Shown: positions 1 to 7,911, counted from the first letter of the stretch. The stretch is 64,000 nucleotides of DNA from an uncultured Eubacteriales bacterium (GCA_900542445.1 UQNN01000002.1:62001-126000), one strand, 5' to 3'. Made by a program: numbers and translations. Notes: a model not told the origin generated them from the sequence alone.

Positions 1-1289
1 AAGGCGCGGGCCACCGTCTGGCGCTGCTGACCCTGCCGACGGATGACGCGCTCGTGCCGGAATACGACAAGGCGCTGATGCTCTATGAATCGCTGCATCA
101 GGCGATTCTCCGCGGCGATGTGCTCAGCGCGCACACGGTTGGTCGGGGCGGCGTCGCGGCGGCGGTCACGATGATGGCGCTGGGCAGCCGAATCGGCGTG
201 AATCTGACGGGTGTGGCGGAGGACGCGCTGTTCCTGCCCGCCTATGGCGGCATTGTGGCCGAGCTGAAGGACGGGGCGCCCGTTCCGGCGGGGCTGCGCG
301 AAATCGGCGTGACGACCGAAGGCGCGACGCTTTCTGCCTGCGGCATGAATCTCAGCCTGTCGGAAGCGCGCAGCGCGTGGAGCGAACCGCTGGAAACCGT
401 TTTCCCGACCGACGCAAAGGCCAAGCATACGACTGCGCCGTTCATTCCCTATGAAACGCGCAATACCGCGTGCCCGAAGACCCAAATCGCCAGGCCGCGC
501 GTGTTTATTCCGTCCTTCCCCGGGACGAACTGCGAACTGGACAGCGAAAAGGCGTTCCGCCGCGCGGGCGCGGAAACGGATGTATTCGTCTTCCGCAACC
601 TGACCGCTAAGGGCATCGAAGAATCCGTCGAGGCGCTGACCGAAGGCATCAACCGCGCGCAGATCGTGATGCTGCCGGGCGGCTTCTCGGCGGGCGACGA
701 GCCGGACGGTTCCGGCAAGTTTATCGCGACTGCGCTGCGCAATCCGCGCATCATGGAAGCGATCATGAACCTGCTCAACAAGCGGGACGGCCTGATGCTG
801 GGCATCTGCAACGGTTTCCAGGCGCTCATCAAGCTCGGCCTTGTGCCGTATGGCGAAATCCGCACGCTCAGGGAGGATGATCCGACGCTGACCTACAACA
901 CCATTGGCCGTCATGCCGCTACGCATGTGCGCACCGTCGTTTCCTCGGTCAAGTCCCCGTGGATGGCGGGCGTAAACGTCGGCGACGTGCATCAGGTTGC
1001 CATCTCCCATGGCGAGGGCCGCTTCGTCTGCCGCGAAGCGCAGCTCAAGCAGTTGGTCGCCAACGGCCAGATCGTCACCCAGTATTGCAACCTTGACGGC
1101 GTGCCCGCGGTGAAAATGCCGGAAAACCCGAACGGCTCATATTGGGCGGTTGAGGGCATCTGCTCGCCGGATGGCCGCGTGCTGGGCAAAATGGGGCACA
1201 GCGAGCGCATCGGCGCGAATGTCGCCAAGAATATCCCTGGCGAAAAGGATCAGAAGGTTTTCGAGTCCGGCGTGGCGTATTTCAAGTAA
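1..1289 (+). CDS. purL: Phosphoribosylformylglycinamidine synthase, C-terminal part (partial at 5' end)
   Basis: The reading frame is open from base 3 without a start, so the gene begins upstream of the window; about 428 residues are visible. The second half is a class I glutamine amidotransferase domain. It starts around base 490 (RPRVFIPSFPGTNCELD) and has the nucleophile cysteine in GICNGFQ (codon 807-809) and an ISHGEGRF segment near 1000. The part before it matches the C-terminal end of the AIRS-like synthetase domain. Fusion of both in one chain is the long FGAM synthase form used in the fourth step of purine biosynthesis (FGAR + glutamine + ATP to FGAM). The stop is followed directly by a hairpin terminator, so this is the last gene of its transcript. 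The family call is secure; what lies upstream is unknown. Confidence 0.93.
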   Translation, partial: GAGHRLALLTLPTDDALVPEYDKALMLYESLHQAILRGDVLSAHTVGRGGVAAAVTMMALGSRIGVNLTGVAEDALFLPAYGGIVAELKDGAPVPAGLREIGVTTEGATLSACGMNLSLSEARSAWSEPLETVFPTDAKAKHTTAPFIPYETRNTACPKTQIARPRVFIPSFPGTNCELDSEKAFRRAGAETDVFVFRNLTAKGIEESVEALTEGINRAQIVMLPGGFSAGDEPDGSGKFIATALRNPRIMEAIMNLLNKRDGLMLGICNGFQALIKLGLVPYGEIRTLREDDPTLTYNTIGRHAATHVRTVVSSVKSPWMAGVNVGDVHQVAISHGEGRFVCREAQLKQLVANGQIVTQYCNLDGVPAVKMPENPNGSYWAVEGICSPDGRVLGKMGHSERIGANVAKNIPGEKDQKVFESGVAYFK

Positions 1290-1303
1290 AACAGAATCAT
1301 GGC

Positions 1304-1340
1304 GGTCCCGCATGGATTTTCTTCATGCGGGACCGTTTTT
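1304..1340 (+). terminator. Rho-independent terminator of purL
   Basis: An 11-bp perfect stem (GGTCCCGCATG at 1304-1314 with CATGCGGGACC at 1324-1334) is followed by GTTTTT, 15 bases after the purL stop. Confidence 0.9.
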
Positions 1341-1379
1341 GAACCATCAAAAAAAGCCGCCCGTGCGGACGACCTGGAT

Positions 1380-1763
1380 TTAGATTTCTTCTTCTTCGTA
1401 ATCCGACTGTTTATCGCTCAGCGCCACGTCGCGGCAAAGCTCAAGCATCAGCCGCTGAGCCTTGGGCGAGCAGCCGTTGGCGATGGAAGCGATGCGCTGG
1501 CCGAGCGATTCCGGCCCGGCGCTGGGGCGCTGCTCAAACCCCTCGCCGATGAGACAGCCGTTGAGCAGCGATGTAAGCGAAACCCCGAATACGCCGGCGA
1601 TCTTCGCCAGCATTTCAAGAGAGGCCGGACGTTCGCCACGCTCCAATCGGCCGAAATGAAGCTGGGAAATTTTGAGGCGTTCGGCGGCATCCTCCTGCGT
1701 GATGCCAAGCTCCGTGCGCGCGGCGCGGATGTTGCGGCCGATGGCCTTGAACGAGACGTGCAT
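1380..1763 (-). CDS. XRE-family helix-turn-helix regulator
   Basis: A cytoplasmic DNA-binding protein of 127 residues. The N-terminal 60 residues form a typical HTH_3 domain (IGRNIRAARTELGITQEDAA, then LKISQLHFGRLERGERPASLE). The C-terminal 60 residues are a poorly conserved tail ending in DYEEEEI. An in-frame start lies 12 codons further upstream, but the ATG at 1763 has a GGGAGG ribosome site 7 bases before it, so I use 1763. A perfect dyad at 1784-1800 lies immediately upstream and would suit autorepression. The gene is single, between the purL terminator and the convergent end of the sugar transferase transcript. Its targets cannot be deduced. Confidence 0.85.
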   Translation of the reverse strand: MHVSFKAIGRNIRAARTELGITQEDAAERLKISQLHFGRLERGERPASLEMLAKIAGVFGVSLTSLLNGCLIGEGFEQRPSAGPESLGQRIASIANGCSPKAQRLMLELCRDVALSDKQSDYEEEEI

Positions 1764-1783
1764 TCCGAGATCCTCCCAAGCGT

Positions 1784-1800
1784 TATGATAATACATCATA
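1784..1800. promoter_or_regulatory. Candidate operator of the XRE regulator
   Basis: TATGAT-AATAC-ATCATA is a perfect 6-bp inverted repeat with a 5-base spacer, just upstream of the ribosome site of the XRE gene at 1763. Its position suggests autoregulation; this is inference from placement and symmetry. Confidence 0.45.
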
Positions 1801-1871
1801 TCCCGAAAAGAGGAAAAAGAACACGTCTTATTTTGTCAAATGAAGCCGAATTGGATATTTACCGAAAAGGA

Positions 1872-3260
1872 TTATTTTTCGCGGTGAAGCGGGGGCAGGG
1901 TTTCGTCGTTGACGAGCGAAGTGAACGTGCGCAGAATGATGCGGATGTCCAGCCAGATCGTCCAGTTTTCAATGTAGGCGATATCACAGTCGATGCGTCC
2001 GCGGATGGAAGTGTCGCCGCGGTAGCCGCTCACCTGTGCCAGACCGGTCATGCCGGGCTTGACCATGTGGCGGATCATGTAGAGTGGCACCTCGTCGCGG
2101 AACTGCTCCACGAAATGCGGAATTTCCGGCCGCGGGCCGACGATGCTCATGTCGCCTTTGAGCACGTTGATGAGCTGGGGCAGTTCGTCGATGGAGAGCT
2201 TGCGGATCAGCGCGCCGAAGAACGTGCGGCGGTCGTCTTCGTTGGTTGACCACGCGCTGTCCTCCTCGTCGTTGGTGCGCATGCTGCGGAATTTCAGCAT
2301 TTTAAAGGGCTTTTTGTTTTTGCCGATGCGCGTCTGCGCAAAGAAAATGGTGTCGCGCGTGGATATGCGCACGCCGATGGCGATGACAAGCATCAACGGC
2401 GAGAGCACGATCAGCGCGGACAGCGAAATCAGGATATCGAAAAAACGCTTGATAAACGCGTTATACAGCCGGTTGAGCGGAATGTCGCGGATGCCGATCA
2501 TCTGGATATCTTCAAATTTGCTGGTGACGATCTGGTAGCTGATGCGTTCCTCATAGCAGGGAATGATGCGCAGCGGCACGCCGTATTTTTCGCACAGGCA
2601 GATGATGTGATCCAGACGGATGTATTCGTGCGCGGGCAGAGCGATGATGGCCTCGTCCACCGGCGTCGCGGCAAGCACGGATTCCAGATCGTCGTAACCG
2701 CCCAGACGCGTGCTGTCCGGCTCAAACGTCCACGCGGCGACATAGCCCACCAGATGATGGCCGGCCTCCGGCTGGGCCAGAACGGTGGAAGCATAGCGCT
2801 GGGCGGTCGGCCCCTCGCCGATCAAAAGGGTGTTGCGCTGGTAGATGCCGCTGCGATGCAGCGCGGTATACGCGCGCAGAACGACGTAATGCTTGGCGCA
2901 GATGAAAACCGTGTCCAGAACGCCGGAGATAAAGACGGCCATGCGCGAAACCAGCGGCAGATTGATCAGAAACAACGCTGCAAGCGTCAGCCCCACGCAG
3001 AGAATTTCGCATAAAACAGTGCGTTGAACGAGCCGGGTGTATCGACGGTACAGGTTCATCTGCGAATAGAAGAACAGACTGTATATCACATAATGCAGCA
3101 GCGCGGAAGCGAGCCCCATCAGGCTGTACAGGGTGAAGCTGTAATTGATGACGCCGGGCATCAGATAAAAACGAATAAAATAAGCCGCGATGAAGCCGAT
3201 ATAACTGAGAACAGCCGTAATCAGCGTATGCGCGCGCGTAGAAAGCTGAGATGAATCCAT
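1872..3260 (-). CDS. Undecaprenyl-phosphate sugar phosphotransferase (exopolysaccharide/capsule initiation)
   Basis: A 462-residue integral membrane enzyme of the polyprenyl glycosylphosphotransferase family. The N-terminal ~140 residues carry about four or five membrane segments, and a nucleotide-binding-like middle region follows. The C-terminal bacterial sugar transferase domain begins near residue 270 (KRFFDILISLSALIVLSP) and contains the signature segments MLKFRSM, DELPQLINVLKGDMSIVGPR and MVKPGMTGLAQVSGYRG. Family members move a sugar-1-phosphate from a UDP-sugar to undecaprenyl phosphate, the first step of surface polysaccharide assembly; the sugar is not predictable. Start at 3260 because AAAGGAG lies 6 bases upstream; an earlier in-frame ATG at 3284 has no such site. 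It has its own promoter, and no other polysaccharide genes are adjacent. Confidence 0.88.
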   Translation of the reverse strand: MDSSQLSTRAHTLITAVLSYIGFIAAYFIRFYLMPGVINYSFTLYSLMGLASALLHYVIYSLFFYSQMNLYRRYTRLVQRTVLCEILCVGLTLAALFLINLPLVSRMAVFISGVLDTVFICAKHYVVLRAYTALHRSGIYQRNTLLIGEGPTAQRYASTVLAQPEAGHHLVGYVAAWTFEPDSTRLGGYDDLESVLAATPVDEAIIALPAHEYIRLDHIICLCEKYGVPLRIIPCYEERISYQIVTSKFEDIQMIGIRDIPLNRLYNAFIKRFFDILISLSALIVLSPLMLVIAIGVRISTRDTIFFAQTRIGKNKKPFKMLKFRSMRTNDEEDSAWSTNEDDRRTFFGALIRKLSIDELPQLINVLKGDMSIVGPRPEIPHFVEQFRDEVPLYMIRHMVKPGMTGLAQVSGYRGDTSIRGRIDCDIAYIENWTIWLDIRIILRTFTSLVNDETLPPLHREK

Positions 3261-3300
3261 AAGCTGCTCCTTTCGGGCAAACATAAAATGATTATCTCAT

Positions 3301-3329
3301 ATTATAACAGATCGGCGAAACACTGTCCA
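3301..3329 (-). promoter_or_regulatory. Sigma-A promoter of the sugar transferase gene
   Basis: On the minus strand, TGGACA (3324-3329) and TATAAT (3301-3306) are separated by 17 bases, about 40 bases upstream of the start at 3260. Confidence 0.7.
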
Positions 3330-3348
3330 GACGGGAAGAAAGAGGATG

Positions 3349-3382
3349 AAAAAAACGGATTCCCATGAAATTTGGGAATCCG
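3349..3382 (-). terminator. Terminator of the ferredoxin-like gene
   Basis: On the minus strand a 9-bp stem (CGGATTCCC with GGGAATCCG, plus-strand arms 3374-3382 and 3356-3364) is followed by a run of T (A-run 3350-3355 on plus). It starts a few bases after the stop at 3389. Confidence 0.85.
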
Positions 3383-3388
3383 GAGCGT

Positions 3389-4108
3389 TCAGCAATCGCT
3401 TTGTATTTTTCCGTCGATGGAAAGCGTGACCACGCGCCATGGGATGAATTTGCCGCTGGCTTTGAGGGCGTTTTTGGCTGCCGCTTCGATGCCGCCGCAG
3501 CAGGGCACTTCCATCCGCACGACGGTCAGGCTCCTGACGTCGTTGCGGCGCAGAATTTCGGTCAGCTTCTCGGCGTAATCCACCATATCCAGCTTCGGGC
3601 AGCCGATGAGCGTCACGCGGCCGCGAATGAAATCCTGATGGAAGTTGCCGTAGGCATAGGCCGTGCAGTCCGCCGCGACGAGCAGGTTTGCCCCGTCAAA
3701 ATACGGCGCGTTGATCGGCGCAAGCTTGATCTGAACCGGCCACTGGCGAAGCTGGGAGGGGACGATGCCCGGCGCGGCGGTTTCCGCACGAGAACCGCCG
3801 TCCATGTTGAACTGACGGATGCGGCTGCCCGGACAGCCGCCCGCGTGCTGCGCCTGCTGTTCCTGTTTGCGCGCTTCCATGTGCCGGGCGACGGCGGCTT
3901 CGTCATAGGCCGCGGCCTCGCGCTCCTCGAAGGAAATTGCCCCGGTGGGGCAGGCGGGCAGGCAGTTGCCCAGCCCGTCGCAGTAATCGTCGCGGATGAG
4001 CTTGGCCTTGCCGTTGACCATCGCGATGGCGCCTTCGTGGCAGGCGTTTGCGCACGCGCCGCAGCCGTTGCACAGGTCTTCGTTGATGCGAATAATCTTA
4101 CGAATCAT
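3389..4108 (-). CDS. 4Fe-4S ferredoxin-domain protein
   Basis: A soluble 239-residue protein with two N-terminal 4Fe-4S motifs: CNGCGACANAC with its CHEG partner, and CDGLGNCLPAC with CPTG, within the first ~60 residues. A longer C-terminal region follows (GCPGSR, a DGANLLVAADC segment, and CCGG near the end) that resembles clostridial 4Fe-4S proteins often annotated simply as ferredoxin. It presumably carries electrons; the partner is unknown. The start at 4108 has TTGGAG 8 bases upstream. A GTG nine bases earlier overlaps that site and is rejected. The gene is divergent from a Crp/Fnr regulator, with a Crp-type dyad placed as an activator site on its promoter. Confidence 0.85.
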   Translation of the reverse strand: MIRKIIRINEDLCNGCGACANACHEGAIAMVNGKAKLIRDDYCDGLGNCLPACPTGAISFEEREAAAYDEAAVARHMEARKQEQQAQHAGGCPGSRIRQFNMDGGSRAETAAPGIVPSQLRQWPVQIKLAPINAPYFDGANLLVAADCTAYAYGNFHQDFIRGRVTLIGCPKLDMVDYAEKLTEILRRNDVRSLTVVRMEVPCCGGIEAAAKNALKASGKFIPWRVVTLSIDGKIQSDC

Positions 4109-4143
4109 CAAAATCACTCCAAATTGCTTGATTGTCGGGATTC

Positions 4144-4186
4144 AGTATAGTATCATGATCGCGAAAAGTATGTTGTATTTCCAACA
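4144..4186 (-). promoter_or_regulatory. Promoter of the ferredoxin gene with Crp/Fnr-type operator
   Basis: On the minus strand there is a TATACT -10 (plus 4144-4149) but no good -35. A perfect dyad TGTTG-N6-CAACA (4171-4186) is centred about 41.5 bases upstream of the expected transcription start near 4137. That is the class II activator position, and N6 is the spacing of Crp-type sites. The adjacent divergent gene encodes a Crp/Fnr regulator. Confidence 0.6.
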
Positions 4187-4213
4187 AACCGCCGTCCAAA
4201 CAGGAGGAAAAAC

Positions 4214-4828
4214 GTGGAGATTGGGACGTATCCATTGGAGAAAACGTCGATTTTTCAGGGCGCAGACGCGCAGCAGGTTCAAAAAATGCTCGGCGTGATT
4301 CTGCCGAGCATCAAGACATATGTGCGAGGGGAAACAATCTGCCGCGCGGGCGAAACAGTTTCGTCTCTGGGCATTGTGCTGGCCGGGGGCGCGACCATCG
4401 AGCTTTGCGACGCGTGGGGCAACCGGAGCATCATCGAGCGGCTTGAACCCGGCGAGGTATTTGCCGAGGCGTATGCCTGCCTGCCCGGCGAGCCGCTGAT
4501 GGTCTCCGTCACGGCGGACGCGCCCACGCGCGTGATGTTTTTGGGCGTCAGCCGCATGCTGTCGATGGGGCTTGAACCGGAACAGGCGATCCTGACAACC
4601 AATCTGCTGCGCATCATGGCGCGGAAGAACGTGACGCTTTCCCAGCGGATGATGAATATCTCCGCCAGAACGATCCGCGCGCGGCTGCTGTCGTATCTCT
4701 CCCAGCAGGCCATCCGCACGGGAAGCAGCCGGTTCACGATACCGTTTAACCGGCAGGAACTGGCGGATTATCTCGGCGTGGAGCGCAGCGCGCTGTCCGC
4801 GCAGATGAGCAAAATGAAGAGGGATTGA
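4214..4828 (+). CDS. Crp/Fnr-family transcription regulator, C-terminal wing lost by frameshift
   Basis: A 204-residue regulator. The N-terminal cyclic-nucleotide-binding-like beta roll covers residues ~20-130, then a dimerisation helix, then a Crp-type winged helix-turn-helix (RQELADYLGVERSALSAQMS) to the end. It has no cysteine cluster of the Fnr type. GTG start at 4214 with AGGAGG 8 bases upstream. The usual family ending, a short beta wing of ~15 residues (EGLIDYRKN-like), is missing. It is present in the next frame at 4819-4863 and ends in a stop at 4861-4863. One missing base near 4815-4819 explains this. The truncated form may be non-functional, or the base may be a sequencing error. 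It probably controls the divergent ferredoxin gene. Confidence 0.8.
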   Translation: MEIGTYPLEKTSIFQGADAQQVQKMLGVILPSIKTYVRGETICRAGETVSSLGIVLAGGATIELCDAWGNRSIIERLEPGEVFAEAYACLPGEPLMVSVTADAPTRVMFLGVSRMLSMGLEPEQAILTTNLLRIMARKNVTLSQRMMNISARTIRARLLSYLSQQAIRTGSSRFTIPFNRQELADYLGVERSALSAQMSKMKRD

Positions 4829-4857
4829 TCGATTATCGCAAGAATGCGTTCGAGGTC

Positions 4858-6162
4858 TTATAAACTCAGCAGGATATTCACCCCGAACACGCCGTCTTTC
4901 GCGGTGACAGAGAGCGTGCCGTTGTAGCGCTTGACCGTCGCGGCGACGGAAGGCAGGCCGATGCCGTGGCCGTGTTTGCGCGTGATGGGCAGGCCATTCC
5001 GGCCGAATACGATGTCGCCCACATAGCTGTTTTCCACCGAAAGGCCGAGCATCGCGCCGCTGATCATGCTGGAAATCACCGTCACTTCCCGCGCGTCAAT
5101 CGGCAGGGCGCAGACCGCGTGCAGCGCGTTTTCCATCAGATTGCCCAGCATCATGCACAGATCCACCTCGTCGATCGGCAGGCGTTCGGGCAATTCCAGC
5201 CGCCAGAAGACCTTTGTGTTCTGGCTTTCGGCGATATGTTGATAGTGCCCGGCAATCGCGTCGAGCGCGGCGTTGGCGCAGAGGATCGGCTGCGGGCTGG
5301 CCAGCCGCCCTTCATATTCCGCCAGATACGCCGTCAGCTTGTCGTATTTCTTCGCCTCGTTCAGCCCCGCGATGACGTGCAGGTGCTGGCGGAAATCGTG
5401 GCGGAGCTGGCGGGTCGTGTCCATGTGTACGCGCAGTTCGCGGTAGCGCGCGTTCTCCATGCCGAACAGCTGGTTCTGCGCCTGCAATTCGACGGCCTCC
5501 GTCATCTTGTGGGTGGTCAGGTAGACGAAGTAATAAAGCCAGAACAGATCGCTCAGAAAGATGATGAGCAGCACGACGCTGATTTCCCGCACGCGGCCGG
5601 TCAGCACGACGGAGGGGGACCACGGCGTAATCCAGATGAAAACGACCGTCAGAAACAGCGGCGCGGCGAACAGCGCCCGCCAGATGGAGGTGAAGCTGAC
5701 GTTGCAGAGCATCCAGTGGATTTTCCGGCGGAAGAGCAGCGAGAAAACCGCCAGCACGATAAGCGACACCGCCAGACAGATCAGCCCGGAGGAGAGCGCG
5801 AACACCGGCTCGCTGTTATGCAGCTCGATCGGCGCGCAGAGGTAGTTGGTCAGCGAGGTGGAAAACGCTGTCAGCATGGAAGCGGTGAAAAAGACGAACA
5901 ACGCTTTGGGCAGCGGCAGTTTGACGGATTTGACATACAGCAGCATAAACGGCGCCATCATCGGGAGCAGCAGCGCGTTGGTTTTCAGCTGAAAGCGCAT
6001 GCAGACCGCCGAACCGAGCAGCACAAACGCCGTCACCACCGAAAGCACGAGCGGGCAGAGCGCTTTGATCCGCAGGCGCAGAAAGCCGGAAAGCGGCAGA
6101 TAGCACAGCAGCGCGGCGGGGTAGAGTATAGAAAATTCAGCGATATATCGAGCCAGAAGCAC
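4858..6162 (-). CDS. GHKL-type membrane sensor histidine kinase (AgrC/LytS-like)
   Basis: 434 residues. The first ~215 are strongly hydrophobic, with about six or seven membrane helices and no large extracellular domain. A dimerisation/phosphoacceptor helix follows with RQLRHDFRQHLHVIAGL (histidine in LRHDF). The C-terminal GHKL ATPase has an N box (MLGNLMENALHAV) and a G box (HGHGIGLPSV). GTG start at 6162, preceded by GGGGGT. The gene is 6 bases downstream of the LytTR response regulator in one transcript, as in AgrCA-type systems, so a peptide or membrane signal is plausible, but no signal-peptide gene is recognisable next to it. Its 3' end overlaps the frameshifted tail of the convergent crp-like gene. 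Confidence 0.87.
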   Translation of the reverse strand: MLLARYIAEFSILYPAALLCYLPLSGFLRLRIKALCPLVLSVVTAFVLLGSAVCMRFQLKTNALLLPMMAPFMLLYVKSVKLPLPKALFVFFTASMLTAFSTSLTNYLCAPIELHNSEPVFALSSGLICLAVSLIVLAVFSLLFRRKIHWMLCNVSFTSIWRALFAAPLFLTVVFIWITPWSPSVVLTGRVREISVVLLIIFLSDLFWLYYFVYLTTHKMTEAVELQAQNQLFGMENARYRELRVHMDTTRQLRHDFRQHLHVIAGLNEAKKYDKLTAYLAEYEGRLASPQPILCANAALDAIAGHYQHIAESQNTKVFWRLELPERLPIDEVDLCMMLGNLMENALHAVCALPIDAREVTVISSMISGAMLGLSVENSYVGDIVFGRNGLPITRKHGHGIGLPSVAATVKRYNGTLSVTAKDGVFGVNILLSL

Positions 6163-6168
6163 GGCGTT

Positions 6169-6888
6169 TTACCCCCTTTTCATGCGGCGGATTTGATATT
6201 CGGAGAAACGGTTGACCATTTCAAGGCGGTTGCGCTGGCGGATCGGAAAGCGCATGCCGTTCATCAAAATGATGCTGTCGCCGTCGAGTTTGAGCGCTTC
6301 GTCCATGTTGACGAGCACGCCCCGGTTGCAGGGCAGAAACCGCTCGTCGCCTTGCAGCATCGCTTCCAGCTCGGCGAAAGTCTGCAAGCTTATCAGGCGC
6401 GAGCCGGAGACGGTGAACACGTCGAGCGTATGTCCGTGGGAGGCGATGGCGGCAATCTGCCCGTGCGGCATGCGCACGGTCTGGCGCGGCATGCGGATTT
6501 CGACCTGCGGTTCGGATTCCTCCATCAGCCGAATTGCGCCGGAGAGCACGTGCTCCAGCTGGCTGGTCTGATACGGCTTGACCAGATAGTCGAACGGATG
6601 AATCGGAAAGGCATCGAACGCATATTCTCTGGACGAGGTTAAAAACACGATCAGGCATCGCGCGCTTCGCTTGCGCACCCGTTCGGCCGCTTCGATGCCG
6701 TTCATGCCCTTCATGCAGATATCCAGAAAGATCAGCGAATCGTCCCCCGGCACAAAGCTGCTCAGAAAGGACTCGCTGCTGTCAAAACAGGCGATGCTTG
6801 TGCCGGCAGGCGCGCGCACCAACAGGTCCTGCCGAAGCAGCTCGCGCGCCTCCGGCTGGTCGTCCACGATGGCGATACGGATCAGCAT
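6169..6888 (-). CDS. LytTR-family response regulator
   Basis: 239 residues. The receiver domain has acidic residues in IRIAIVDDQP, the phosphoacceptor aspartate in LIFLDICMKGMNG and a conserved lysine in FDYLVKPYQ. It is followed by a LytTR DNA-binding domain (RFLPCNRGVLVNMDEALKLD, then MRFPIRQRNRLEMVN). Start at 6888; the longer frame to 6975 has no ribosome site and its extra residues do not fit a receiver. The gene is first in an operon with the GHKL kinase. Direct repeats of the kind LytTR proteins bind lie in the divergent promoter region of the small secreted protein (6985-7012), which is the best candidate target. Confidence 0.9.
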   Translation of the reverse strand: MLIRIAIVDDQPEARELLRQDLLVRAPAGTSIACFDSSESFLSSFVPGDDSLIFLDICMKGMNGIEAAERVRKRSARCLIVFLTSSREYAFDAFPIHPFDYLVKPYQTSQLEHVLSGAIRLMEESEPQVEIRMPRQTVRMPHGQIAAIASHGHTLDVFTVSGSRLISLQTFAELEAMLQGDERFLPCNRGVLVNMDEALKLDGDSIILMNGMRFPIRQRNRLEMVNRFSEYQIRRMKRG

Positions 6889-6984
6889 GTCAAAAGGCCC
6901 TCTTCTCCCAAGAAGTTTGATTGCAATAAGTATATCATAAATGAAGGGTTGATGTGAGACGCATTTTGCGCCCAAAAGCCGTCA

Positions 6985-7048
6985 TTCGTGCAGAAAAAAT
7001 GACGTTCGTGCAAAAATGCTTGCGCGGCGGCTGAATTTGGGCTATACA
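6985..7048 (+). promoter_or_regulatory. Promoter of the secreted-protein gene with tandem LytTR-like sites
   Basis: TTCGTGCA occurs twice in direct repeat (6985-6992 and 7005-7012), 20 bases apart. The second sits in ACGTTCGTG, close to the LytTR half-site pattern. Immediately downstream are TTGCGC (7020-7025) and TATACA (7043-7048) with 17-base spacing. The sites therefore lie directly upstream of the -35, the usual place for a LytTR activator. Confidence 0.5.
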
Positions 7049-7096
7049 GTACCCAATGATTTGCCCAGAAAGGGCAACGAAAGGATGGTAATCCCT

Positions 7097-7624
7097 ATGA
7101 AAAAGATGCTTGCAATGCTGCTGGCCGTGCTGACCCTGTGCTTCGGCGCTGCCGCGATGGCCGAGAGTGTGCCCGAAGTGGACGACGCTGCCGAGCAGGC
7201 TGCGTTGACCGACCTGACCGCCAACGGCCAGCTGATCGAGGGCGACGGCTTCCAGTTCTATATTCCCGCCGATTGGGAGGCTGCCGAACTGACCGACGAA
7301 GAGACCGAGGCGGGCTACGTCTTTGCCGCGGCGTCTGCCGACGAGGCGAATCAGCTGATCATCACCTATCAGGCGCTTGACGCGGCCAAGACCGCCGAAG
7401 AGGTGCAGCCGGGTCTTGCCGAAGTGTATCCGACCGCGACCGTGATGGATCTCAACGGCACTTCCGTCGTCGCGTTCCACGATGCGGATGAAGACGTGCT
7501 GGGCATCGTTGTGATGGATACCGTCGATCCGGGCTACTACATTTTCATGTTTACGCCGGCTTCCGACGCGGACTTCCTGCCGGTGGCCGACGCGATTGCC
7601 GCTTCCTACACCGCGGCGCAGTAA
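7097..7624 (+). CDS. Small secreted protein of unknown function
   Basis: 176 residues with a clear Sec signal peptide (MKKMLAMLLAVLTLCFGAA, cleavage likely after AMA) and no lipobox cysteine. The mature part is acidic, starting ESVPEVDD, and has no recognisable catalytic motif. Segments such as FQFYIPADWEAAEL and the C-terminal VADAIAASYTAAQ recall secreted clostridial proteins with a PsbP-like fold, but I would not assign a family. Start at 7097 rather than the in-frame codons further upstream, because the signal peptide begins there and AAAGG precedes it. The gene is monocistronic between its own promoter and terminator, and is divergent from the LytTR regulator that may control it. Confidence 0.75.
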   Translation: MKKMLAMLLAVLTLCFGAAAMAESVPEVDDAAEQAALTDLTANGQLIEGDGFQFYIPADWEAAELTDEETEAGYVFAAASADEANQLIITYQALDAAKTAEEVQPGLAEVYPTATVMDLNGTSVVAFHDADEDVLGIVVMDTVDPGYYIFMFTPASDADFLPVADAIAASYTAAQ

Positions 7625-7650
7625 GACTTCCGAATTCCTGAATTGAAAAA

Positions 7651-7684
7651 GCGGGGCTGCCGGCGTGGCGGCCCCGTTTTCAGT
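7651..7684 (+). terminator. Terminator of the secreted-protein gene
   Basis: A GC-rich hairpin (CGGGGC... with ...GGCCCCG, 7652-7676) followed by TTTT, 30 bases after the stop. It overlaps the stop codon of the convergent small gene at 7680. Confidence 0.8.
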
Positions 7685-7847
7685 TTTGCTCAAACGCCGT
7701 GATGGCCGCGTCCAGCGCCGCGACGGAACGGATGCTCTGCCGCCGCGTGAGCAGCTGGCGGCGGATTTCCGACGGCGCGTGTTCGAATAAGCGCCGCGCG
7801 TTGGAATCGCTTTCCAGCAGCGCGTATAAATTCGGATAGAGATTCAA
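7680..7847 (-). CDS. Small conserved protein, 55 residues, TTG start
   Basis: A short minus-strand frame that begins with TTG at 7847, preceded by GGGAGG with 10 bases in between. It encodes MNLYPNLYALLESDSNARRL followed by FEHAPSEIRRQLLTRRQ and a helical end, then TGA. The opening NLYPNLYALLESD resembles a small protein seen repeatedly in Clostridia whose function is not known. The strong ribosome site, lack of internal stops and protein-like composition support translation. It is convergent with the secreted-protein gene, and the terminator T-run overlaps its stop. Confidence 0.65.
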   Translation of the reverse strand: MNLYPNLYALLESDSNARRLFEHAPSEIRRQLLTRRQSIRSVAALDAAITAFEQN

Positions 7848-7911
7848 GAAGCGTCACCTCCCGATGCGCCTATTGTGCGCCGGGGCGGGGACGCTTATTC
7901 TTTGGCCGCAC

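Noticed and set aside
4966..6642. A 558-codon open frame opposite the kinase and response regulator
   Set aside because: High GC backbone genes leave long antisense frames. The sequence is arginine/histidine/glutamine-rich with no domain, and the opposite strand has two clear genes with proper starts. The same holds for 7854-9674 (minus) and 9896-11494 (minus).
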